In this document: positions 48,627 to 55,539 of the stretch, piece by piece | How the letters are laid out: the number at the start of each line of letters is the position of its first letter | Position numbering within the stretch: the first letter of the stretch is position 1 | Virus record (IMG/VR): IMGVR_UViG_3300027708_000012 | Span: 281,370-345,369 of that record | Strand: one strand, 5' to 3' | DNA length: 64,000 nucleotides | Source of the DNA: a virus | Notes under the pieces: model-generated | Databases searched by the model: none | Told to the model about the DNA's origin: nothing | What the model saw: the letters and a program-made list of their open reading frames with translations, nothing else | Translations under genes and position numbers: made by a program

Positions 48627-48634
48627 TATTTAGC
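48627..48634 (-). promoter_or_regulatory. T4-type late promoter GCTAAATA
   Basis: Late octamer variant 50 bases before member 1. Confidence 0.55.
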
Positions 48635-48663
48635 TCGAAGGCCAAAATGTCCAGAGTATAGCG

Positions 48664-48921
48664 TTATATTTGATTCTTAGATTCTTGAATACGTTTGATT
48701 CCACGTTTAAACTTATTGATATCATTGGCTTTAATACTGTTGATAAAACGGCGTTCAAGTTCTGCGGCTGTTTCAATATCGTAGTTTTCACGTATCATGT
48801 CTAATAAGTTAATAGCACTTTGTATAATATTGGAACCACGGCTTTCGATGACAAGTTCAGTGTCCCGACTAAGTCCAATATCGTTTAATTCTTGTAATAT
48901 ACTACGGGTGCTTTTACGCAT
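48664..48921 (-). CDS. Small conserved T4-like phage protein
   Basis: The 85-residue basic helical protein starts MRKSTRSILQELNDIGLSRDTELVIESRGSNIIQSAINLL, a pattern I associate with small uncharacterised proteins of T4-like cyanophages. It has a sigma70-like promoter and a late octamer upstream. Function unknown. Confidence 0.68.
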   Translation of the reverse strand: MRKSTRSILQELNDIGLSRDTELVIESRGSNIIQSAINLLDMIRENYDIETAAELERRFINSIKANDINKFKRGIKRIQESKNQI

Positions 48922-48940
48922 TATTGTTCTCTTTATACGT

Positions 48941-48948
48941 TATTTATT
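48941..48948 (-). promoter_or_regulatory. T4-type late promoter AATAAATA
   Basis: Nineteen bases before the ATG at 48921. Confidence 0.55.
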
Positions 48949-48950
48949 TG

Positions 48951-48979
48951 ATTATACAGTCTAATTATCATTAGATCAA
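48951..48979 (-). promoter_or_regulatory. sigma70-like promoter (leftward of a divergent pair)
   Basis: TTGATC (48974-48979), 17 bp, TATAAT (48951-48956), back to back with the rightward promoter at 48985-49013. Confidence 0.7.
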
Positions 48980-48984
48980 TAAGG

Positions 48985-49013
48985 TTGATAAATGTTGCGG
49001 TGCAATGTATAAT
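48985..49013 (+). promoter_or_regulatory. sigma70-like promoter (rightward of a divergent pair)
   Basis: TTGATA (48985-48990), 17 bp, TATAAT (49008-49013). A late octamer CATAAATA follows three bases later, so one start region may serve both programmes. Confidence 0.75.
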
Positions 49014-49015
49014 GA

Positions 49016-49023
49016 CATAAATA
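49016..49023 (+). promoter_or_regulatory. T4-type late promoter CATAAATA
   Basis: Immediately downstream of the sigma70-like -10 that drives the microprotein operon. Confidence 0.6.
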
Positions 49024-49083
49024 CTCAGTAGAAACACTGATAACGTTTTTACTGATTTACACACACCAAAGGAAAAACACAAA

Positions 49084-49239
49084 ATGTTAAAATCTATCAA
49101 AACGCTCTTACAAAGAGTATTACATCAACCAACAGGCATCGAAGCCTTTATCGCAAGTAAAAATCCTCAAAATTGTGCAGATGTTGAGCATTGGATGCGA
49201 GTATACACTCAACGCAATGGAGGTCAATATGGCTTCTAA
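49084..49239 (+). CDS. Microprotein 1 (51 residues)
   Basis: First gene of the coupled microprotein chain. The product starts MLKSIKTLLQRVLHQPTGIE and has AFIASKNPQNCADVEHWMR, a short amphipathic pattern loosely like DUF3563 proteins of proteobacteria (a helix followed by an acidic E-x-x-M-R motif). AAAGGAAAAACACAAA precedes the ATG. Its end overlaps the start of the next frame by 11 bases. Confidence 0.65.
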   Translation: MLKSIKTLLQRVLHQPTGIEAFIASKNPQNCADVEHWMRVYTQRNGGQYGF

Positions 49240-49330
49240 ATTCAAACAATTTTTAAACAATATGATTGATGCTTGGATTGAAGCACGTCGTATGCAAGCC
49301 GATGCTTATATTAAAAGCAGGGGGCTATAA
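49229..49330 (+). CDS. Microprotein 2 (33 residues)
   Basis: Starts MASKFKQFLNNMIDAWIEAR and ends AYIKSRGL; basic and helical, with a size and Arg/Trp pattern reminiscent of YjiS/DUF1127 proteins, though the match is loose. A strong GGAGG lies five bases before the ATG. The TAA shares one base with the next ATG (TAATG). Confidence 0.65.
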   Translation: MASKFKQFLNNMIDAWIEARRMQADAYIKSRGL

Positions 49331-49431
49331 TGAAAGAGTTTGCTAAAAAATGGGAAGAACGCGAGTACGGCCCTAAACTGGCAATGGCTGCTATTACAGC
49401 TATGATCGTTTATTTGGTAGTAGCACAATGA
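49330..49431 (+). CDS. Microprotein 3 (33 residues, one membrane helix)
   Basis: Starts MKEFAKKWEEREYGPKLAMA and ends in the hydrophobic AAITAMIVYLVVAQ, a single tail-type membrane helix. AGGGGG precedes the ATG. Its TGA overlaps the next ATG (ATGA). Confidence 0.65.
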   Translation: MKEFAKKWEEREYGPKLAMAAITAMIVYLVVAQ

Positions 49432-49505
49432 CCTACTGGTGGCCCGTAAGTGACGAGGAATGGGAACGTCTAAATTTTCCAGAAAAATTCCAGGAAAACA
49501 AATGA
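49428..49505 (+). CDS. Microprotein 4 (25 residues)
   Basis: A 25-residue acidic product starting MTYWWPVSDEEWERLNFPEK with three Trp. It is bounded on both sides by ATGA overlaps, which is the main support that it is translated. Function unknown. Confidence 0.55.
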   Translation: MTYWWPVSDEEWERLNFPEKFQENK

Positions 49506-49603
49506 ACTTCATTGACACACTATTAATGTTGCTGCGTTGGAAACAAGATGGCTGGGATGTACATCCTATAAATCTTGACTCTGAGTTTAGCGGCTGGTTC
49601 TAA
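49502..49603 (+). CDS. Microprotein 5 (33 residues)
   Basis: Starts MNFIDTLLMLLRWKQDGWDV and ends SEFSGWF; amphipathic N-terminal helix and four Trp in 33 residues. It begins in an ATGA overlap with microprotein 4 and ends 15 bases before the hydrolase ATG. Confidence 0.6.
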   Translation: MNFIDTLLMLLRWKQDGWDVHPINLDSEFSGWF

Positions 49604-49605
49604 CC

Positions 49606-49613
49606 AATAAATA
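49606..49613 (+). promoter_or_regulatory. T4-type late promoter AATAAATA
   Basis: Five bases (CTGGC) before the hydrolase ATG at 49619, predicting a leaderless late mRNA. Confidence 0.68.
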
Positions 49614-49618
49614 CTGGC

Positions 49619-50194
49619 ATGAAACTAGTGTATATACACGGCGCCAATGCCACCAGCGAAAGCTTCAACTATATCAAGAGTAAACTTGGTACGGGAATAG
49701 ACATTGACTACGACAGCCGCAATGGGTTTGAAAACAACCTAAAAGACATGCAGGCTGTGTTGCAAGATCATAAAGATCTAGTATTCGTTGCACACAGTTT
49801 GGGCGGTATATACGCATTGCATTTGGCCAATACTATGCCAGCCGCAATTAAGGGTGCTGTAACATTAAGCACTCCGTATGGTGGCGCTGAAGTAGCAGAT
49901 TATGCTCAATACTTTTTGCCATTCAGCAGACTGATGCGTGACATTGGTCCTAGCTCGTGGGTAATGAAGCAGGCGAGCCGTATCAAGATACAGCATCCGT
50001 GGACTAACATTGTTACTGTGAAAGGGCAAAGTCCTTTTATGCATGAGCCCAACGATGGTGTGGTGACCATTGCCAGTCAAAAGCATCATGCAGATATGGA
50101 ATTAGTAGAAGTGGATTGTAATCACTATGAAGTTGTGCTCAGTGACGTGGTTGTTAAACTTATTAAAGAAAGAGTAAACAAGTTTAAGAAATAA
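49619..50194 (+). CDS. Alpha/beta hydrolase (lipase/esterase-like)
   Basis: The 191-residue protein has YIHGANAT (oxyanion region), the nucleophile elbow VAHSLGGIYALHLA with Ser, VTLSTPYGG, a candidate acid in EPNDGVVTIAS and the His in CNHYEVVLSD. This is the PGAP1-like/serine esterase fold. Substrate is unknown; the phasin-like genes next door raise the possibility of a polyhydroxyalkanoate or lipid ester. No signal peptide. Confidence 0.88.
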   Translation: MKLVYIHGANATSESFNYIKSKLGTGIDIDYDSRNGFENNLKDMQAVLQDHKDLVFVAHSLGGIYALHLANTMPAAIKGAVTLSTPYGGAEVADYAQYFLPFSRLMRDIGPSSWVMKQASRIKIQHPWTNIVTVKGQSPFMHEPNDGVVTIASQKHHADMELVEVDCNHYEVVLSDVVVKLIKERVNKFKK

Positions 50195-50204
50195 GTCATT
50201 CAGC

Positions 50205-50233
50205 TTTACACACAGTTTTGTATACTGTATAAT
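50205..50233 (+). promoter_or_regulatory. sigma70-like promoter with overlapping late element
   Basis: TTTACA (50205-50210), 17 bp, TATAAT (50228-50233); the late octamer AATAAATA occupies 50231-50238, overlapping the -10. Confidence 0.72.
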
Positions 50234-50290
50234 AAATACATAGACAGCAATAATGCTGTTATACACAAACATACACACAAGGAGAAAAAT

Positions 50291-50506
50291 ATGTTTACAT
50301 TTGAATCAATCATCGACACCGTTACAGGTGCTCAAACTAGGTTTGTAGAAACTTATGTTACAGACAAGAAAGTTAAAGCTGAAGTTACTAAGCTAATTGA
50401 AGCACAAGCCGCTTTCACAAAAACCACCTATACTAACACATTGGAACTTGCTCAATCAGCAGTTAAGAATTTCAACGAATTAGTTTACTCTAAGAAAGGT
50501 GCTTAA
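50291..50506 (+). CDS. Phasin-like small helical protein
   Basis: The 71-residue amphipathic helical protein (SIIDTVTGAQTRFVETYVTD, then LIEAQAAFTKTTYTNTLELAQSAVKNFNEL) resembles the phasin family that coats polyhydroxyalkanoate granules, based on composition and the AQ-x-A-F/LELAQSAV pattern; this is not certain. AAGGAG precedes the ATG. It is coupled to the next gene. Confidence 0.5.
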   Translation: MFTFESIIDTVTGAQTRFVETYVTDKKVKAEVTKLIEAQAAFTKTTYTNTLELAQSAVKNFNELVYSKKGA

Positions 50507-50507
50507 T

Positions 50508-50774
50508 ATGTCATTCGAAACACCAAAACTACCAGAAGTTAAATTCAGCAAGAACGGCTACGAAATCCGCACAGACGTGTTGTCCATGGCTAAAGATGCT
50601 GTTATGGAAGAATACCATAGCAAGTTCAAGGGCTGGGAAATGTCAGTTGCTCGTGATGAGAAGACTGGACAAGTTGTAACCCGAGTAGATATGCCAGAGT
50701 TTCCAGGTCTAGACAAGATCATGGAAGCCGCTGAAAAGTTCTATGGTTTCGTCAATACCGGAACCAAGAAATAA
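50508..50774 (+). CDS. Small protein paired with the phasin-like gene
   Basis: The 88-residue protein starts MSFETPKLPEVKFSKNGYEIRTDVLSMAKD and has a helical C-terminus (GLDKIMEAAEKFYGFV). AAAGG lies in the end of the previous gene, so both are cotranslated. Function unknown; a granule- or membrane-associated partner is possible. Confidence 0.65.
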   Translation: MSFETPKLPEVKFSKNGYEIRTDVLSMAKDAVMEEYHSKFKGWEMSVARDEKTGQVVTRVDMPEFPGLDKIMEAAEKFYGFVNTGTKK

Positions 50775-50811
50775 GCATAGCTTGTTCGCAAGGTAAGCGT
50801 TACTTCCAAGC

Positions 50812-50836
50812 AAAAAGGACCTTAAAGGTCCTTTTT
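50812..50836. terminator. Bidirectional terminator
   Basis: AAAAAGGACC-TTAAA-GGTCCTTTTT, between the convergent small-protein gene and the adhesin gene. Confidence 0.88.
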
Positions 50837-50852
50837 CTTTGAGCACACTATT

Positions 50853-53204
50853 TTAAGGAGCAGGCCCGTTAGTGAACGTGTAAGTTCCAGATCCTTGTAA
50901 GATAGTTTGATCAATTGAAACAGTGAATTGGCTGTCGTTTACAATGTTTGTGATACTGGTCACTGTGGCCACATCTGATATGCCAGGTCCCGACACATAC
51001 CAACCTGCCATTTGATCTGGAGGAACAGTCGGACCCATGCCACCAAATCCTATACTAATATAGATATTGGAAGATGCTTGTCCAGCTGTAAAGTTACTGA
51101 CAAACGAGTAAGTTGTTGCCGGTGTTGGATTGAACAGTCCGGCTTGTTGTGCTGTATATAACTGTGTAACTTCACTGTTACTTAAAGCTCTACTGTAGTA
51201 GATAAAGTTGTACCAAGTACTTTCTAGAAAAGCACCTGTGCCTAACTCTCCCTCGACCAATGCACCCAAGATCATGTTAGTACCTGCATCAGTTGCAGGA
51301 AACCCGTTAGCTCCTCTTGGTGCTCCCACGTTGGCCCATGCAGTTCCGTTCACAAATATATCAATGCTACCCGTGTTTGCAATGTTGTCCAGTTTCATTC
51401 TAATGGTAAAGAAAGATGGACCATATGTGTGCCAGCCAGATCCAGTCATGTCTATGGCGGCTGTTCCAGTTCCTGGAGAAGTAATCTCAATGTGTGTGGC
51501 ATCAGTCCAATAGGCTCTCAACCCTGCATAAGCACCACTTTGACTACAGTCAAAGATACCTTGTGGGAATGTGCCTGTGGGATTCAATCTGGCTGTAAAG
51601 GCCAAGGTAAAATCGCCAGGCGTCATGTGTATTGGAGTTTGAATATAGCTGGTAGATCCGTCACCTGAATAACCAATTGTACCATTACCGCCAAGAGAAT
51701 AAGTGGCTAGATGATAAAATTTGGCCCATGAGTAACCGCTGGCTTCTGGCCATATGATCGGGTCACCACCAAACTGTCCGGCACCTGGCGCATTCCATCT
51801 TCCCACGATGTTGCCTGTTGGCACACTGGCTGGAGGTGGTGGAGGTGGTGGAGGTGGAACATGTGCAGATATTGTTGTTGTTCCTGTAACTCCATCTTGG
51901 TACGCTGAGACTGTGCCCGATTCCACAGCATTGGCAGGAATAGTTACTAAACCAGTAGAGTCGATGCTGAGGTATTCAGTATCAATGCTCCAACTTGCTG
52001 AATAAGTAAGATCTTGGTTTGAACTGTCATCATAGTAACCTGTGGCCGACATCTGTACACTGTTAGTGATGCTGGAATCAATGTCTTGATTGGCAGGACT
52101 GACATCTATACTCATTAGGGTAGGATTGAACGGAGGTGGAGGTGGTGGTGGCGGAGGAGGTGGTGTTTGGCTGGTGTCGTTTACAGTAACCGTAAATGAG
52201 GTCACCTGCGTACCCCCATATTGGCCGTAATTGCCAGTATACAAATACACACCATACTGTTGCGGATTTGCTATAGCAGTTGTGTTATCTGCTGATATAG
52301 TGATCTCAAACGATGCTGCGTTGGAGTTGATTGTAACTGTGCCAGAGCCGCCAGTAAATCTTCCACTAGTGCCTGCGTTGAAGTTGTCCGCAGTTTGCCA
52401 ATACAATGTGGTGCCATCTGCAACACTTGTTGTAGAGACATTGAATGTTAATGGTACACCTTCGTCTACACTGCTAACTGAGCCTGCTGTATCTAGAGAG
52501 TAAGTTGGAGCTGGAGGCAGAGCATATAAACTGGCTTGACTGTTGTACTGACTAACAATTTGTGATAGATTCAAAGCTGACTCTTGGTACCGTATTTGGA
52601 AAATAGTACCGTGCAACTTGTCGCCCGTGCTGCCGTATCGTGCTCCAATCCACAAGGGATTGGACCAACCTGTGTTGGCAAATGCTAGTGTACCTGATGC
52701 CGCCTGTGCACCATTGCGATAAATCACTAGGCTGGGGCCGTGATAGACAAAGTCCCACCACGCACGGCCAGCAACAGTGCCTGTATAGCTGATGCTGCCA
52801 TAGTCTAGGAATATGCCAGCTGATAGGCCTGAGCCATCGGGTGCCACGTAGCTAAAGATGCTGGTGTTGACACCGCCACTGTATAGGCTGTTCCAGCTGG
52901 GCGTTACAGGCTCAAAGTCTGCGGCAAAGCTCAGAGTAAATGTAGCGTTGGTATTTGTTATATCTTGTATTTCAATATAGCCGTCACCCGTCAGTTGCAC
53001 CCCACCGCCATAGCTGGCATCATAGTACCAAGTGCCCACTATGGCCGCAACAACACCAGAGTTGGAGTCTGCCCAGCTGCCGTAGCCATTGTTGGGCGGG
53101 TTGATCAAGGTGAACACAGTGGGTGGTGGAGGAGGTGGGGGTGGGGGCGGTGGACTGCCCGCAGAATAAGTAGTGGCCGTTATGGCAAATAGTGCGCCCG
53201 ACAT
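50853..53204 (-). CDS. Multidomain LamG/Ig-like adhesin with polyproline linkers
   Basis: The 783-residue protein has, in order: a short N-terminus, 11 prolines, a concanavalin/LamG-like domain (about 35-215, ending with WIGARYGSTGDKLHGTIFQIRYQESAL), a beta-sandwich (about 230-345), 11 prolines, a BIG2-like domain with SIDSTGLVTIPANA, 9 prolines, a second LamG-like domain (about 455-680) and a C-terminal beta domain. It is probably a distal tail fibre or receptor-binding protein. The region looks more G+C-rich than most of the window. Confidence 0.75.
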   Translation of the reverse strand: MSGALFAITATTYSAGSPPPPPPPPPPPTVFTLINPPNNGYGSWADSNSGVVAAIVGTWYYDASYGGGVQLTGDGYIEIQDITNTNATFTLSFAADFEPVTPSWNSLYSGGVNTSIFSYVAPDGSGLSAGIFLDYGSISYTGTVAGRAWWDFVYHGPSLVIYRNGAQAASGTLAFANTGWSNPLWIGARYGSTGDKLHGTIFQIRYQESALNLSQIVSQYNSQASLYALPPAPTYSLDTAGSVSSVDEGVPLTFNVSTTSVADGTTLYWQTADNFNAGTSGRFTGGSGTVTINSNAASFEITISADNTTAIANPQQYGVYLYTGNYGQYGGTQVTSFTVTVNDTSQTPPPPPPPPPPPFNPTLMSIDVSPANQDIDSSITNSVQMSATGYYDDSSNQDLTYSASWSIDTEYLSIDSTGLVTIPANAVESGTVSAYQDGVTGTTTISAHVPPPPPPPPPASVPTGNIVGRWNAPGAGQFGGDPIIWPEASGYSWAKFYHLATYSLGGNGTIGYSGDGSTSYIQTPIHMTPGDFTLAFTARLNPTGTFPQGIFDCSQSGAYAGLRAYWTDATHIEITSPGTGTAAIDMTGSGWHTYGPSFFTIRMKLDNIANTGSIDIFVNGTAWANVGAPRGANGFPATDAGTNMILGALVEGELGTGAFLESTWYNFIYYSRALSNSEVTQLYTAQQAGLFNPTPATTYSFVSNFTAGQASSNIYISIGFGGMGPTVPPDQMAGWYVSGPGISDVATVTSITNIVNDSQFTVSIDQTILQGSGTYTFTNGPAP

Positions 53205-53205
53205 A

Positions 53206-54330
53206 TTATGCTAGCCCCACGCCTGAAAGCATCCAAGTGGTTGGAGCGATTTTGAGCAGGGTAACCATGCCACGAGGGTTGAGCGCAAATGAGTTTCCAC
53301 CACTGAAGATTGTGGTGCCAGTGCCTGCCTGTATCACTGAGTCACTGTCAACGTCTTCAATGCTAATAGTGGCTGTTGTGGCACCGTCTGTAACCAACAT
53401 GATGGTGGCACCTATGGGAAAAGCCACTGTGGAGTTGGCAGGAATCACAACATCTTGATCGCCACCTGTGATGTACACGTGATGTCCTTGATCTGCATAG
53501 CCCAAGGTGCAGGGCTCAGTGCTCATGACCACTTGCGGCAGGCCTAGATAACCCATGGTGTCACTCTGTGTGAGTTCATTGGGATCGGGCATTGTGACAT
53601 TGCTGTCAGTACTGAATGTCCAGCTGACTGGAGGATTAACTCCCACACCCGCATGAGTATTTTCATTGAATCCAATGTACAAGCCTTCATCGTTGTTCAA
53701 GTACATGGTGTGTCTAAGCACAGTGTTGCTGTGGAAATTGGCGGTGGTCAAGGTACGGTTGGCCCAATCCAACTCAACTCCACCGTGCGTACCCCCAATT
53801 CCGCCCACGCCGTCAGCTATGATTGTGGGATAAGTGTCAGTGGCCCTAATCCAAGGATGAACCTGGTAGCCACTGGGCAAGGTCAAAGTTTGATGTGTGT
53901 CAAACTCCCAACTGCTGCTGCCATTGTTGCCCCCGTGATTGCCATTGGGATAGTTGCTGATGTGTGTGCCATATTCATCTGTGTACACCCAGTTGAATGC
54001 GGTATTGTCCAAGCCCGTGTCCATGGCCTCAGCGGTTATGTCACTCACACTGTCAGTCCAAAACAACTGACTGAAGTAGTTGCTGCCAAATGAGGCGCCC
54101 ACATGGTCGTTGCCCGTAATGGCCACAATGTTACTGGCATCTATGGTGCCACCGTGCGTGAGTCCCAGGCTACCTCCGCCCACTACAAGTCCGCCTGCTG
54201 TTGATCCGTCTGATACTCTTAAACTGCCGCTAGCAGTGTCCCAAAATATAGTGCCTGGTAAGCCCACATATGTGTCTGCGTTGCCCAGGTCTGTTGTAGC
54301 AATGATTCTGCTTAATTGATTAGTTGGCAT
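53206..54330 (-). CDS. Tail-fibre protein
   Basis: The 374-residue protein starts MPTNQLSRIIATTDLGN and has a particle-attachment-type module (LPGTIFWDTASGSLRVSDGSTAGG) that recurs in the gene at 55514. The end (GLPQVVMSTEPCTLGYADQGHHVYITGG, then VIPANSTVAFPIGATIMLV) matches a common phage tail-fibre C-terminal domain. GAGGACA supports the ATG at 54330 over an upstream in-frame ATG. Confidence 0.78.
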   Translation of the reverse strand: MPTNQLSRIIATTDLGNADTYVGLPGTIFWDTASGSLRVSDGSTAGGLVVGGGSLGLTHGGTIDASNIVAITGNDHVGASFGSNYFSQLFWTDSVSDITAEAMDTGLDNTAFNWVYTDEYGTHISNYPNGNHGGNNGSSSWEFDTHQTLTLPSGYQVHPWIRATDTYPTIIADGVGGIGGTHGGVELDWANRTLTTANFHSNTVLRHTMYLNNDEGLYIGFNENTHAGVGVNPPVSWTFSTDSNVTMPDPNELTQSDTMGYLGLPQVVMSTEPCTLGYADQGHHVYITGGDQDVVIPANSTVAFPIGATIMLVTDGATTATISIEDVDSDSVIQAGTGTTIFSGGNSFALNPRGMVTLLKIAPTTWMLSGVGLA

Positions 54331-54359
54331 TGAAATGTCCTCAAAATGTTTATTATCAG

Positions 54360-54367
54360 TATTTAGC
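54360..54367 (-). promoter_or_regulatory. T4-type late promoter GCTAAATA
   Basis: Twenty-nine bases before the fibre ATG at 54330. Confidence 0.55.
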
Positions 54368-54454
54368 TCAAAATATGTCAACTAATGTCTGGGCTATGGC
54401 GTTATATATATGTAGGGATAGAAATTCTTACATAACCTAAAAGGAAACTTTAAA

Positions 54455-54682
54455 ATGAAAACTATCGCAACTCTAATCGCAACTTTGTTCGCCGCAACAG
54501 CTTTTGCCGCTGATGCACCTAAGACAGCTGAAACTAAGCCAGCTACAGCTCCTGCTGTTACAGCTTCACCTGCTCCAAACAAGACTGAGCACAAGAAAGC
54601 CGAGGCTACTAAAAGCGAAGCAGCCAAGCCTGCTGCGAAAGTCGAGCCAAAAGCTGAAGTTAAAGCCCCAGCAGCTAAGTAA
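54455..54682 (+). CDS. Small exported Ala/Lys/Pro-rich protein
   Basis: The 75-residue protein has a signal peptide (MKTIATLIATLFAATAFA, then ADAPK) and a low-complexity Lys/Ala/Pro/Glu tail, similar in style to acid-shock-type periplasmic proteins. AAAGGAAACTTTAAA precedes the ATG. It is one of few rightward genes in this arm and may be host-derived. Confidence 0.7.
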   Translation: MKTIATLIATLFAATAFAADAPKTAETKPATAPAVTASPAPNKTEHKKAEATKSEAAKPAAKVEPKAEVKAPAAK

Positions 54683-54872
54683 TGTTGAAATAGACGACAA
54701 TGATGACCTCATAATAGACGATGAGGTCTCATTTGGTCGTAATAGACGAGCTGATGAATTTGGTAAGGTAGTTCACGAAGATGACGATGTTCCTCTAAGT
54801 GACTATGTTATGAATAGATTAGCTCAAGCTAGAGAATTAGCAATGGCTGCATATAGAAAAGCCCAGGCATAA
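54683..54872 (+). other. Orphan open frame without a start codon
   Basis: After the exported-protein stop, the +1 frame reads VEIDDNDDLIIDDEVSFGRNRRADEFGKV and on to LAQARELAMAAYRKAQA before its stop at 54870-54872, with protein-like composition. No ATG, GTG or TTG with a ribosome site is found at its head; the frame is open further back only as a shadow of the exported gene. Either it is made by a +1 shift or re-initiation, or it is a remnant. Its stop lies in the terminator stem. Confidence 0.4.
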
Positions 54873-54885
54873 GCTGGGCTTTTTT
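54857..54885 (+). terminator. Terminator overlapping the orphan frame stop
   Basis: AAAAGCCCAG/CTGGGCTTTTTT stem with the TAA in the loop, then GTTGG as in the array terminators. Confidence 0.85.
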
Positions 54886-54893
54886 GTTGGCGA

Positions 54894-55514
54894 TTATGCG
54901 TTGTAGTCTTGGAATGGATGGTCTGAACCGTTAGGAGTTTGTCCTGTATCGCCTACACAAGTACCTTGGAACATCCAAACACCTACGCCATCAAAATCAA
55001 TGGCTTTAACTTTAACATAACTTCCGGTCTTGGCATGATGTTGTCCAAGAAAAAGATCGCAAGCTGTGCTAGTTTGTGATGTAGCTGTGTGCAGTTTGCC
55101 TGTGGTGGCATTATCTACACCCACAAAAATCGATCCACGGAACACATCTGTGGTGCCGGTAACACCAGTGTAATAACTCTGTATATGCACTTGTCCGGCG
55201 TCCACTACAAAATAGAACTCAAACTCAACGCCAAGCATATTCTCTGTCATTTGTGGTAATCTCAAAACTAATACGCCGCCAGTAATACGCAACAACTTGT
55301 TGGCATCATTGGCCACGGTCAGCTGATTGATACCAGTTGAGAATGCATCTCCAATGCCGCTTGTGCCACCGCTGACCGTTTTGCCGCCGGCCGTGCCTGA
55401 ATAAGTTCTAAGTGCAGTTGCTGCCGGATCAAACCAAACATCTCCAGGATGGCCAATATGTGTTGATGCAACTGAAGCGATGTCTTTGAAGTGTAGTTTA
55501 CGAGTGTTTGACAT
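54894..55514 (-). CDS. Tail-fibre or neck-whisker-type protein
   Basis: The 206-residue protein shares its N-terminal module (HIGHPGDVWFDPAATALRTYSGTAGGKTV) with the 54330 fibre gene. The remainder is a beta-rich domain (LRLPQMTENMLGVEFEFYFVVDAGQVHIQSYY) that may bind ligand or trimerise. A late octamer lies 17 bases upstream. Confidence 0.65.
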   Translation of the reverse strand: MSNTRKLHFKDIASVASTHIGHPGDVWFDPAATALRTYSGTAGGKTVSGGTSGIGDAFSTGINQLTVANDANKLLRITGGVLVLRLPQMTENMLGVEFEFYFVVDAGQVHIQSYYTGVTGTTDVFRGSIFVGVDNATTGKLHTATSQTSTACDLFLGQHHAKTGSYVKVKAIDFDGVGVWMFQGTCVGDTGQTPNGSDHPFQDYNA

Positions 55515-55531
55515 GATATTTCCTGTTTTTT

Positions 55532-55539
55532 TATTTATT
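55532..55539 (-). promoter_or_regulatory. T4-type late promoter AATAAATA
   Basis: Seventeen bases before the ATG at 55514. Confidence 0.6.

Noticed and set aside
54504-54682. Start of the orphan frame at the ATG at 54504
   Set aside because: The first 59 codons are an out-of-frame reading of the exported Ala/Lys/Pro gene (Leu/Gln-rich nonsense composition) without a ribosome site; only the part after 54683 looks coding.
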